Source: a virus. From it: a stretch of DNA of 64,000 nt. Under the pieces are notes generated by a model. That model had not been told where the DNA came from. It saw only the letters and a list, made by a program, of their open reading frames with translations, and searched no databases. The stretch lies in the IMG/VR virus record IMGVR_UViG_3300037493_004064, positions 23,737 to 87,736 of that record. The stretch is one strand, 5' to 3'. A program made the translations under genes and the position numbers. Position 1 is the first letter of the stretch, and the number at the start of each line of letters is the position of its first letter. Positions 8,850-21,300 of the stretch are shown here, piece after piece.

Positions 8850-8978
8850 ATTACAAGAGAAAACTTCAATATAGGACCACAATCATCCGCTATTTGTCCG
8901 TATTGTGAAAAAGAAGGTGGAGTATCAAACATGAAACGATATCATTTCAATAACTGCAAGCAGAAAGTAGGAGTATAA
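8850..8978 (+). pseudogene. Start-less fragment encoding a CxxC...HxxxC zinc-finger-like motif
   Basis: This frame is open from the stop at 8835-8837 to the TAA at 8976-8978, but it has no ATG/GTG/TTG before the motif. The translated end reads CPYC, then EKEGGVSN, then MKRYHFNNCK. That is C-x2-C-x12-H-x3-C, with the Gly-Gly and M-K-R-(Y/W)-H-F-(N/D)-N-C-K features seen in zinc-finger tails of phage homing endonucleases and related accessory proteins (from memory). The TAA overlaps the gp6 ATG, and the gp6 ribosome-binding site AGGAG (8969-8973) lies in its last codons. It is most likely the 3' remnant of a mobile endonuclease gene. A 15-residue peptide from ATG 8931, or use of ATT 8850, cannot be excluded. 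Confidence 0.55.
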
Positions 8979-11900
8979 TGGCGACCTCCAGCAGACAATC
9001 CTCATTATTCGGTGTAAATGACTGGAAGGCCATTTACCAGACGTTTCGTGAAGCAGATTTTCGTTCGTATGATTACGAAACGCTGCGTAAGAGTTTCATT
9101 GACTATCTTCGCGCTTATTATCCGGAGACATTCAACGACTATATTGAGAGTTCTGAGTTCATTGCCCTACTTGATGTCATGGCATTCATGGGTCAAGGGC
9201 TGGCATTTAGAAACGATCTGAACACCCGTGAAAATTTCATTGATACTGCGGAACGCCGAGATTCAGTTGTCAAGCTGGCCAATCTTGTAAGTTACACCTC
9301 CAAGAGAAATCTAGCCGGTCAAGGCTACCTAAAGGTCACCAGCATAAAGACCACACAGAACATCAATGACCTCAATGGATTGAACCTGTCAAATCTTCCT
9401 ATTCTATGGAACGATCCTGCTAACCCTAACTGGCTTGCACAATACAACACAGTTGTTAACGCCGCGCTGACAAATACTCAGCGTGTTGGTCACCCTGGTA
9501 ACTCGGCGCAACTTCTTGGAATTAAGACCGATGAGTATGCCATCAGCATCCCGTCAACTACACAACCAGTCGTCCCGTTCACATCCTCAATCAACGGCAC
9601 CACGATGAACTTTGAGTTATGTAGTGTGACCAGTGTAGGAACTGACTATGTGTATGAACTACCACCTGGACCAACCAGCCAGTTCAACATGCTCTATCGC
9701 AACGACAAGTTAGGATACGGCAGCCCTAACACCGGCTTCTTCTTCTACTTCAAGCAGGGTCAACTACAGAACTACACGTTCAATCTGGCCCAACAGATTT
9801 CCAACCAGGTTGTTGACATTGACATTCAGGGCATCAACAATACTGATACATGGCTATATCAACTTAGTTCTTCAAACGGTGCTCCGACTCTATGGAAGCA
9901 AGTTGAGAATGTATATGCCGATGCCTATCTCCAGACAGAATCAAGCATCCGGAGGATCTTCTCTGTAGTTTCCAGATTCAATGATCAGGTAAGTTACACA
10001 TTTGGTGACGGAGTATTCTCGGTCATCCCAGTTGGCACCTTCCGCGCGTATGTTCGTGCAGGTAATGCCCTGACGTACACCATTGACCCTACTGAGATGC
10101 AGGGCATCAGCGTCAATATTCCATACACAAGTCGCGTTGGTCGACAAGAAACGTTGACGATGACCTTGGCGCTTACGTCACCGGTTTCAAACGCCCTTGC
10201 CAGAGAATCTATTGCTGATATCAAGCAACGTGCCCCGACTCGTTACTATACACAGAACCGTATGGTCAACGGCGAAGATTACAACAACTTCCCGTATACC
10301 CTTTATAGTTCCATTATCAAGAGTAAGGCAGTGAACCGCAGTTCAGTTGGTGTCTCCAGGAACTTTGACTTATTGGATCCTACTGGTAAGTATTCCAGCA
10401 CCAACTCATTTGCCAATGACGGCGGCATATATCAGAACGGTGCTGACGGAACTGAACTGCTAAGAGTATCAAACAGTGGTGACATTCGCGCCTTCCTTTC
10501 AAATAAACTAACAGTTATCCTCGGTGGTAACAGAGCCACACAATACTATCTACAGAATTTTCCGAGATATAGCATCAACTCTGCATCCGGTGATGGCACC
10601 GTATATTGGCAAGGATGCACTGTGGACGCAAATAGTTTAACTGGATATTTCTATAACATCAATATAAGCGGAAACGTTCCAATTGCCACCGGTGTGTTCT
10701 CCACTCATAACATCAAGTATCTGACTAAGGGCGCCATGATAAAGTTTGAGGCGCCACCTGGCAAATACTTTGACAAGAATAACCGCCTTGTTTCAGGGAT
10801 TGCCTCCCCGTCAGACACCACGCTTATTTGGATTACCGTGTTAAATGTAATCGGAGATGGATACAATAATGGCGACGGGGCATTTACCAATGGCACCGGT
10901 CCGATCACTCTTAATGGATACGTGCCCACTGGTGCTGTCCTCACCCAAGTTATACCGTCGTTTGACAATACACTGCCGGATTCCTTGATTCAAGAATGTG
11001 TGACCAGAATGGAACTTCAACAGAACTTCTCTCTGTTATTCAACAACGCCCTGACCATTGCACAAGACCGTTGGAGCATAGATACATATGACGCCACTGG
11101 ATGGTTCGTAAACTTCCAGGCTAAGTCGGGTACCAATGAATACACCATATATTATCACAGCCTGGCATATTTCTTTGGTAGTGTCGCAGATACTCGATTC
11201 TCCTTTGAAACCGGTAAACTTGTGTTTGATCCGGTAAGCGGACGAATTCTTCAGGACTTTGTTAAGGTGCTTACCTCAAATACACAACCAACTTCTAACT
11301 ATCCACTGAGTGCTGATATCATGGCAAGTATCATTGGTCAGACTGTTGAGGCCGATGGATATGTAAATGACTTTCAAGTTGAGATTGCAAGCATCGATGT
11401 CAATGACAGAACCGTGGTGACCAATCCGGATTTCTTTAATGTAATCACCGGATATCAAGTTGGTAATACAAATATTGGTGTGTATGCCTTCTTCATAACA
11501 ATTGAAGATGCCATTAAACTCACCAGAGAACAACTGATTGCTTCTTCCTCAGTTAGTTATCAATACGCCACATCAAATCAAATAGAAGTGGTGAAATATG
11601 ATTACCCAGTGGGGCAGTTATTCTATGCCTATTCGGATAATAAGTTTTATGCATCAGTGCAGGATCATACCGTGCTTACTCCGTACTATACTTTAGTGGA
11701 GCAACCACAATACTCAATGAAGGCAGGTCGACAGGGTCTGGCTTTCCAGTATAGACATAACTCTAACAACACCACCCGTATTGACCCAGCGACTACGAAC
11801 ATCATTGATTTGTATGTGGTTACACAAGCATACTATACTGCTTATCGTAATTGGATTCAGGATACAACAAATACGGTGATCAAACCGAATCGACCAACAA

Positions 11901-12352
11901 TAAACGAGTTGAATCAGGCATATAGCAAAGTGCAGGACTATAAGATGTTGAGTGATTCAGTCATTCTAAATAGTGTGACGTTTAAGCCATTGTTCGGTAA
12001 TAAAGCGGATCCGGCTCTTCGCGCCACTATCAAAGTTATCAAGGCGCAAAAGACTGACGCCAGCGACAGCGAAATAAGAAGCGCCACACTGACAGCAATG
12101 AATACCTATTTTGACATCAATAACTGGAACTTCGGAGATACTTTTTACTTCTCCGAACTTAGCGCATACCTACACGATCAGGTGGGTGAACTCGTCAGTT
12201 CAGTTGTATTGGTACCAAACGATCCTACAATGTCGTTCGGTGATCTGTACGAAATAAAATCGTCTCCATATGAAATATTTGTTAACGGAGCCACAGCATC
12301 TAATATTGTTGTGATTGCAGCGTTGACACCGGTCGAACTACAAATAAGATGA
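8978..12352 (+). CDS. 6: Baseplate wedge subunit gp6-like
   Basis: The 1124-residue protein has the gp6/J-type N-terminus: YETLRKSFIDYLRAYYPETF, then EFIALLDVMAFMGQGLAFRN, LNTRENFIDTAERRDSV and LANLVSYTSKRNLAGQG. A later conserved block reads RAPTRYYTQNRMVNGEDYNN (about 415). T4 gp6 (660 aa) forms the iris-like ring that links wedges; this version is much longer, with extra domains in the second half. It sits right after gp25, as in T4. Start ATG 8978 has AGGAG four bases upstream. Confidence 0.85.
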   Translation: MATSSRQSSLFGVNDWKAIYQTFREADFRSYDYETLRKSFIDYLRAYYPETFNDYIESSEFIALLDVMAFMGQGLAFRNDLNTRENFIDTAERRDSVVKLANLVSYTSKRNLAGQGYLKVTSIKTTQNINDLNGLNLSNLPILWNDPANPNWLAQYNTVVNAALTNTQRVGHPGNSAQLLGIKTDEYAISIPSTTQPVVPFTSSINGTTMNFELCSVTSVGTDYVYELPPGPTSQFNMLYRNDKLGYGSPNTGFFFYFKQGQLQNYTFNLAQQISNQVVDIDIQGINNTDTWLYQLSSSNGAPTLWKQVENVYADAYLQTESSIRRIFSVVSRFNDQVSYTFGDGVFSVIPVGTFRAYVRAGNALTYTIDPTEMQGISVNIPYTSRVGRQETLTMTLALTSPVSNALARESIADIKQRAPTRYYTQNRMVNGEDYNNFPYTLYSSIIKSKAVNRSSVGVSRNFDLLDPTGKYSSTNSFANDGGIYQNGADGTELLRVSNSGDIRAFLSNKLTVILGGNRATQYYLQNFPRYSINSASGDGTVYWQGCTVDANSLTGYFYNINISGNVPIATGVFSTHNIKYLTKGAMIKFEAPPGKYFDKNNRLVSGIASPSDTTLIWITVLNVIGDGYNNGDGAFTNGTGPITLNGYVPTGAVLTQVIPSFDNTLPDSLIQECVTRMELQQNFSLLFNNALTIAQDRWSIDTYDATGWFVNFQAKSGTNEYTIYYHSLAYFFGSVADTRFSFETGKLVFDPVSGRILQDFVKVLTSNTQPTSNYPLSADIMASIIGQTVEADGYVNDFQVEIASIDVNDRTVVTNPDFFNVITGYQVGNTNIGVYAFFITIEDAIKLTREQLIASSSVSYQYATSNQIEVVKYDYPVGQLFYAYSDNKFYASVQDHTVLTPYYTLVEQPQYSMKAGRQGLAFQYRHNSNNTTRIDPATTNIIDLYVVTQAYYTAYRNWIQDTTNTVIKPNRPTINELNQAYSKVQDYKMLSDSVILNSVTFKPLFGNKADPALRATIKVIKAQKTDASDSEIRSATLTAMNTYFDINNWNFGDTFYFSELSAYLHDQVGELVSSVVLVPNDPTMSFGDLYEIKSSPYEIFVNGATASNIVVIAALTPVELQIR

Positions 12353-12359
12353 GATAAAC

Positions 12360-15300
12360 ATGGCACCAAGAATCAGGACATTAAACTTTCTTCCGGATAT
12401 TTTCAGAACACCGACGAACTCGCAATTCCTACGCGCAACATTGGATCAGGTTGTTGACCAACCTAACATTCAACGAGTTGAAGGATACATAGGTAGCAAG
12501 TTGGGATACGGTATTAATGCCAAGGACAAGTATGTAACGGAACCAACTAAGGTTCGCACAGATTATCAACTGGCACCTGGCGTCACCTTCCTGAAAAATA
12601 ACACTAGCACTGCTCAGGACTTCATCAGTTATCCTGGTATCATTGATGCAATCAAAGTGGAAGGAGGGCTAACCAATGACAACTCACGATTATTCACCGG
12701 TGAGTTTTATTCATGGGACTCTTTCACAAATCTTGACAAGATCATAAACTTCAATCAATATTACTGGTTGCCAACTGGTCCGCAGGCCGTGATCATTGAT
12801 GCTGCCACAGTATATTCCGCCACAGACTACATTGTTGACAGTGTGGTAAATGGGTATAACATTTATTCCGGTACTGGCTCGCATGGAGCAACAAATCCAA
12901 CTCTTACCCTGTTGCGCGGTGGCACTTACACTTTTGCTGTAAATCAGAATAGTCAGTTCTGGATTCAGGGCGAACCTGGTATTACTGGCTTCTCGCACAC
13001 ACAACCTAATATGCAGACAAGAGATGTATATGGTGTGTCAAACAATGGAGCCGAGACTGGTGTTGTCACCTTTACTGTCCCGAGTAAAACGGCTCAGGAC
13101 TACTACAACTTTCCAGGAAATAACCTTGTTGATGTGGTATCTACATTAGGATTTGGGCAGGTCAACGGTCGCCGTCTATCTGAGATAGGCGGGAGCATAG
13201 ACGGCATCACCTCATTGGATGGGCTGACATTGATGTTCTATAATGGTCTGTCAGACGAGATTGCTAATTTCGGTGCATACGATGTACAGGAATTTGATCA
13301 AAACAATATTTGGATGAATGTAAGTTTTGATGATGATGGAATGATTTACCAACCAGTGAGTAGTTGGTTCTTTCAAATTCACTTCCTGTCGAACCCAGAA
13401 AATCCAAGTGATCCAATTATTCAACTTGTTCCTGTGTCGTCTATTCCTACTGACGAAAAGATTACTGCAACGTATGGAACTCAATGGGTAAATAGGAACT
13501 TCTTCAGAGACACATACGGATACATTGAATTGATCCCTTATATCAGTGCTCCGTTGAACACACTCTACTACCAAGACGGCACCACCGGCAATAAGGTCGG
13601 TGTCATCAAATTGATTGAGAGCAACACCACAAATACTCTTAACATATTGGATATTATAGGTAAAAAGACCTACACTTCGCCGAGCGGCGTGGTGTTCACC
13701 AATGGACTAAAGGTTATGTTCCAAGGTGCCATATACCCGACCAGTTACAAGAACAATGAATACTATGTTGAGGGAGTTGGAACTGCCATTGAATTAATAC
13801 TGGTGAATGACCTTGTGGTCCCGGAATTGTTCTCTGCTGGATCGTATATTCCGTATGATTCAACTGCGTATGACATTGGTAACTTTGACAGTCAACTATA
13901 CGTGCCTGTTGACCAAGACTATATTACAATCTCACGAAACGCCATTAACAAGAATGCATGGTCCAGAAGCAACAGGTGGTTCCACATTGATGTGATTAAT
14001 GCCACAGCAGTTTACAACAATGATCCTGCTTTGGCAAATGTTGCCACACACGAAAACAAAGCGAAACGCCCGATCATCGAGTTCTATCCTAACCTTGCCA
14101 TGTTTGATGCCGGCACATTTGGAAAGAACCCAATTGATTTCTTTGACTTCAGAACAACGGATGCTCTCACTTATGTCTCCGGACAACAACAATACTATCC
14201 TGACGTTGAAGTATACACGGACTATACTGGTGTAATTGCAGCAGTTACTGGAACATCAACTACTATTACGTTGGATAATAGTGCAATTCACGGAACCTTA
14301 GTCATTGGGCAATATGTTGCCGATTCAGAATCTGTTCTTCCTGAAAATACGCAGATTTCTTTAGTCGAAGTGTTAGGCCCAACAACAACAATCACATTGG
14401 AATGGGAGACATCAACTACCGTTTTGACAACATCCGGTGTCTCTCTAATTGCGACCACTACCACGGTGGATAACTACGCTCTATTCGACGGAGCCCGAGT
14501 GGTGTTCGCCGCCGATACAAACTTGACAGTGAGAAATAAGATTTTCGTGGCAAACTTCTCAACTGTCTCCGGAACTACCCCAGTTATTACTTTGACTGAG
14601 GCAGAAGACGGTGCCGTGATCGCCAGTGAACAAACTGTGGCATATCGTGGATACAATTATGCCGGGGAAACGTTCTTCTTCAATGGCCTCTCTTGGGAAT
14701 ACGGTCAGCAGAAGATAAGCGTCAATCAACCACCATTGTTTGATGTGTTCGATGGGAATGACCTTAGTTTTTCCGATCAAACAATTTATCTTGGGTCGTC
14801 GTTCAAGGGTTCTAAGTTATTTTCTTATAGGCTTGGATCCGGACTCAACGACTCTGTATTGGGCTTCCCAGTAAGATATAGTTCAGTTGATAACATCGGT
14901 GATATAAGTTTTGATGTGAGCATCAATCTTGATTCCTTTTCGTATGTTGCCGGAACCACACCTGAAACAAAGAAAGTTAATACAGGGTATGTGTTTAACT
15001 ACTCATCACCATCTGCACATGTTCGCCAGTTAGGTTGGCATACTGCCATTGCACCGAGCGTTCAATATCAGGCGTTTGAGTTTGCTTACTCTGCCCAGAC
15101 ACCAACTACCACATACATTTGCGACATACCAATGACAGCACAGACTGCCAACTCGTGGCCGTCGATACAAGTATATCTGAACAATGTTTTCCAAGTTGAT
15201 TCGGCTTACTCGGTCGTGGTGACGGATGTTACCACTGTTACTTTTGTAAACCCTGAACCATTGATTGACAACGTAATCCAGATTCTGCTGCTGAGTGATC

Positions 15301-18300
15301 AAGTAAGTGCCAATGCCTACTACACTCTTCCTATCAATCTAAGCAACAATCCGCTGAACGCAGATGTTACCGTGGTAAACATCGGTGACATTCGTGGTCA
15401 ATATCAGAGTATCTTCTACAATGCCCCGGGCCTTACTGGCTTAGTATTCGGATCTAACAACTACCGAGACTCCGGAGATTTAGTTCCATACGGTTCCTCT
15501 ATTATTCAGAATAGCGCGTCACTGGTGCTCCCAGGAACGTTCCTTCGTAAGCAGAATCATAATCTATTCCATGCGTTGATGTTCAACAGCCGAGAGTATA
15601 TCACTTACAAAACACTATTAGTTGATACCATTAACAATACAGAATATTCTGTGTTCCAATCAGCGGCCGCGATGCTCGATGACGCATTTGATCAGATCAC
15701 CGCAGTTAAGTCCGGAACCGATACTTTCTTCTGGAGCGATATGCTTCCGGCGAAGGCATCCTATATATCAAACACTTATCTCTTTGCAAACTCACTTGAT
15801 GTAAGTATCTACCCTCTGAGCAGGATCTATGACTTTACCAAGGCCAACTACTACGGTGTTCTTGTCTACCTGAAAAGGACCATCGGCGGGTTCCTACAGA
15901 CAATTCAGTTAATTAAGGGGACTGATTATTCAGTGTCAACAGATACACCGTCATTAACTATAACTCTGGACCTGGCACCAGGTGACGAGATTGTAATCAA
16001 AGAATACACACAAACATATGGCAGTTATGTTCCTAATACTCCAACTAAGTTGGGGCTGTATCCTGCCACTATTCCGACAGTTTATTTGGATACCTCATAT
16101 ACCACGCCGACATACTTCATCGTCGGTCACGACGGATCTTACAATAAGTTATACGGTGACTATGACGAAAACACCGGTCGTCTGATTGATTTCAGAGACC
16201 AGGTTCTATTGGAGTTTGAGAAGCGCATCTATAACAACCTGAAACTGAGCAATGTCATACCTATTCAGGAATATGAGGTCTTGCCTGGATTCTTCCGTGA
16301 TACCGGATATAGTTACTCGGAAATCCTACAGATTTACTCAGAGAGTTTCCTAAACTGGGTCGGTCAAAACAGGATCGATTACAAAACTCAGCACTACATG
16401 GCCAACGATGAGTTCACGTATAACTACCGTAACTCCGGCAACAAGATAAACAATGCTCCGATTGAGCAAGGTTTTTGGCGCGGGGCTTATGAGTATTTTT
16501 ACGACACAAGTTCTCCTGAGTTAACTCCTTGGGAAATGCTCGGCTTCACCAGCCAACCATCATGGTGGGAAACTCGCTATGGCCCGATGCCATACACCAG
16601 CGACAATTTGGTTCTATGGGGCGACCTTGCCCAAGGTATAAACTGGAACAACGGCGACCCAGTAGTGATTCCTCAGGCAGTGCGTCCTGAGTTACTACAG
16701 GTTCTGCCAGTTGACACTGCTGGCAATCTTGTTTCTCCATTTGTCTCATTAGTTGGTAACTACACTAACCAGACGTTCATTCACGATTGGGCAGTTGGTG
16801 ATGTTGGGCCGGCAGAGTTTAGTTATCGCCGTAGTAGTTCATGGCCGTTTGATCTGATGCGTATTCTGGCCCTGACAAAACCGGCAGCGTTCTTCAATCT
16901 TGCTGTGGACGTTGACAACTACAAATACAATGCAGAATTCGACCAGTATCTGGTCAATGATCGTAGTCACCTTGTAATCAGTGACGTTGAAATATATGGA
17001 TCCGGTACACCAAAAACAAGTTATATCAACTGGGTCGTTGATTATGAGAAGCAACTTGGAATAGACGCCACTCAACAAATCACTGACCTGTTGAGCAATC
17101 TTGATGTCAGGTTGGTCTATCGTGTCGCCGGATTCAGTGATAAGAACATGTTGAAGTTCTATGTGGAGAAGGGAACACCGAATAGCAACAATAGTTCATT
17201 GTTGATCCCTGATGAAAGTTACGCTGTGCTGCTTTACGACAACCAACCGTTCAATCGGGTTGTTTACAGTAGCGTGGCCATCCAGATTATACCACGCGGT
17301 GGATACAAGATTTTTGGTAACTCCCAGACAAACGCATACTTCAGCGTGATCAAACCTAAGATCAATGGGAACTACGAACAGGTTCAGATTGACAATCTTA
17401 GTGTTCAAGTGGCAAACGACTATTATGACACAGAAATGGTAATACCTTACGGCACAGAGTTTTACTCTGTCCAAGAGGTTGCCCAGTTCCTTGCAAGTTA
17501 TGGACGATATCTCCAATCTCAGGGTATGGTCTTCGACAAGATTGAAAATGGACTGGAGATCACCTGGGTTCAGATGGTTTCCGAGTTTCTATACTGGGCA
17601 CAAACTGGTTGGGAAGCCGGCAGCATCATCAACGTCAATCCAGCTGCTAAACTTCTGACCATTAATAAGGACAGTAATATTGTTCAGCCGCTTACTCTGC
17701 AACAACAGAACTTTGTGTTGAATCAAAATCTGTATCCAATCCAGTCAATTGATCTGGCTGTGGTGCGAGACGGGACTCTGTTCTCTGCTGAACCATTGAA
17801 CGAGGGCGATACCATCTCCTATGGCACCTTCAACATCAGCAACATTGAACATGGCATTGTATTTGATAATGTAACAGTGTTTAATGATGTCATCTATAAT
17901 CTGACAACTGGACTGCGACAAGACCGAATCATAGTTCGTGGTAGCAAGACCGCCGACTGGACCGGTGTAATCGACGCCCAAGGCTTCATACTCAATCAGG
18001 ACAACATCGCTGATTGGAGCAATACAACTAAGTATACTACTGGATCTATTGTAAAATACAAGAACAAATACTGGATTGCCATTGAGATTGTTCAGGCACA
18101 AGAGAAGTTTGACGAAACGCAATGGAAGCGCACTGACTACAATGAGATTCAGAAGGGCCTGCTGCCTAACTCCAGCACACGCTCATATGAGAGCACCCTG
18201 TATTACAATATCAACGTTGCCAATCTGGAAAAAGATGCCGATTTACTGAGTTTCTCCCTCATTGGGTTCCGACCACGTGACTATCTGGCAGTGGCTGATC

Positions 18301-21300
18301 TAACTGATATTACACAGATCAATGTTTACAGAAACATGATCAAGAACAAGGGCACCAGAAATGCCGTGAATGCCTTTAAGGGTGCCACGCTGTCACAAGG
18401 TGGTATTGACTATAACATCTATGAAAACTGGGCCATTAAATCTGCTGAATACGGCGGCACCCTCAATAGCAACTTCATTGAACTACGATTGAATGAAGGT
18501 GACCTTACTGGTAATCCAAGTATTGTTGGGCTGACCCGTGGCACTCCAACTGTTGGTGTCCAACAAGAAGTTCAAACATATTCACTGTTCAACTACGGCA
18601 GAGCAATCACCTCCCCTGATGTTCTACCACTGCTTGATAGTAATACACCATCAACACTTTACCCGGACGCAGGATATGCCAACTTCAATGATGTGAAGAT
18701 GTCATCTTACTTCTACTCTGGTATGTCAACGGCGGTTGATTCCTCAGGAGTCATTGTTCCTTTGAACGAACTGTATGTCAGAGATTATGTGTGGATTGCC
18801 AATCAGTTAGGCACCTGGCAGACATATACTCCGGTATCACTGGGTCAGATTACGAATGCCGCTAACAATCGCAATGGCACAGTAACAATAACCTTCAATC
18901 AACTACATGGTTTGACCAAGTATCAGTCCCTGGCTATTACTAACTTCAATGCCGATGTTGACGGTTACTATATTGCCACAACTATCGTTGACCCGTTCAG
19001 AATCACTATCAATCTGATGCTGAATCCTACGATTGCTAATATCAGCGGTATCGGTATCGGGTTCCGTTTCCAATCTCAGCGGGTAGATCAACCAAGCGAC
19101 ATCATCAACCTGCCACTGCTTGATAGTGAATTCACCAAGAACACTGTATGGGTTGACACTAATACCGACGGTGAGTGGGCCGTATATCGCAAAGGCATCA
19201 ACTACACTCATGCCCCTGAAATCACAAAAGACGGTTCACTGTCCTTTGGATCAGCAGTGGCATACACCGACGCATTGGGCTATCTGATTGGTGATGCTGA
19301 CGCCGGAGTAGCATACAGATACATCTACAATGCTCTCAGTAAGGACTATGTGTTGAATCAGACCATCACCAATGGTGTATCGTTCGGCTCCACTATATCT
19401 CATGCCGATAACATCTTTGTTGTATCGCAACCAACTGGCACTTTTTACACAGACAGAAAAGTTTATGTGTATGAACTGGTCACTACTATTCTTACCAATG
19501 AACTTCAATTGATACAAACTATAGTGGCACCAAGTGATGGCATAACATCCTGGGCCAGCGCCACTACTATATCAGGTGATAAGAATTGGCTGTATGTATC
19601 TGATATTGCCAATAATATAGTTTATGTATATCAGTGGTCTCCTGTAACTTCTCAATATGAATACGCCACTATCATAAATGGTTGGGATTACATTGTCACT
19701 GGAGCCGACGATCACTTCAGTTACTCTCTGTCAACTGATTACTATGGTGATACGTTGGTTGTCGGCGCACCTGATCAAAACTATGGTCCGCTTGAGAATT
19801 GGGGTTATTCTTATGTATTCGTTCGAGGCACTCAAAACTGGGAAGCAACTTATACCAGCTTATCTGCACAACAACAGTTGTTCACTTCGGCATGGACTAT
19901 ATCTCCTGGCACATCTACTAACGTTGTGTCAACCTCAGCAATAACAAATTATCTGACAACCTTTGTGGGTGATGAGCCTTTGGATCCGGGACAAGTCGGA
20001 GATCCGGTAATATTCTCCGGTTCATTATTCGGTAACCTTTCTCCAAATGTCGTCTATTATATTCAGTCGGTAGTTGGCGATCATACTTTTACAATTTCTA
20101 CTTCTCGTGGCGGAGCAGTAATGCCTCTGCTAACTGGCTCCGGTTCAATGACATGTAACTTCCAAACTCCATTGTATGTAAGTGTAAACGGAACTCTTGT
20201 GGATGACAGCAACTATGCCGCGATCGGCACTTCTTTGGTGTATGTCGGTGGACTATCTGCTGGTGACATTGTAAACGTCGGATCGTCTGATTTTATTCTG
20301 GAACAGACACTAACCACTGAAACAACACCGAGAATCGGCGTGAAGTTTGGTAACTCAAATGACACCACAAGATATGCCAGCGAAATTATAGTTGGCGCTC
20401 CGTTTGAACTTGACACGCAACAGATTGAAGGTGCCGTGTTCAGATTCACTAATGCCGGATGCAAATACGGTATGATCATCGGAACCGAAGACTGCATCAT
20501 CGCTTCTCCTGTGACTATTCTGCTAAACGGGTATGCTGTCACTCTACCAGTCGGTGATGCCACAACAGCAGCGGCTGCAATAAATGGTGCCGGTATTACA
20601 AATATTCAGGCAGCAGCAGCCAGCAACAAACTGATCATTCAATTGATCAATCAGTCACTGGCTATTCCGAACAATAAACTTACGCTGACTGCAAATGACT
20701 CCGGAGTTCTACCTCAAACTGGTATTCAAGTATACACTCAAACTCAGTTGATCATGGCTCCTCATACAGAGAAAACATGTCAGTTCGGTTCCACAGTTAA
20801 GTTTAATGAATTCGGTTCATTTGTGGCGTCTGCACCGTCTGGAACCCGATATGAAGCAACAACGTTTGACTTCACTGATGATGAAAACGATAACGATACG
20901 GTGTTTGACAACAACACAACTCAGTGGGTTGACACATTTGCCAACGCCGGTGCTGTATACATGTTTGATTACCTTGGTAACTATGATGAAAGTCTGTCAA
21001 ATATTGGTAACTTTGTATATGCACAAAGCGTCAATGATACCAATGTTGAGTATGGTGCTCAGCCAATGTATGGGCATGCTCTTGCCTTTAACAACAATGT
21101 AGTCATAGTCGGCACTCCGGGATTCAATCCAGGCTTTGTGAACGGTCAAGTAACTAAATATACCACTACTCTCGGAACAGATTGGTCGGTTCATAGACAA
21201 TCAGGGCCTATAGTTGATGTGGATCGTATACAGGACATTCAGTTGTTCAGTGCGCTTACTAATACCACACTGGACAATCTTGACTTTATGGATCCGCTGC

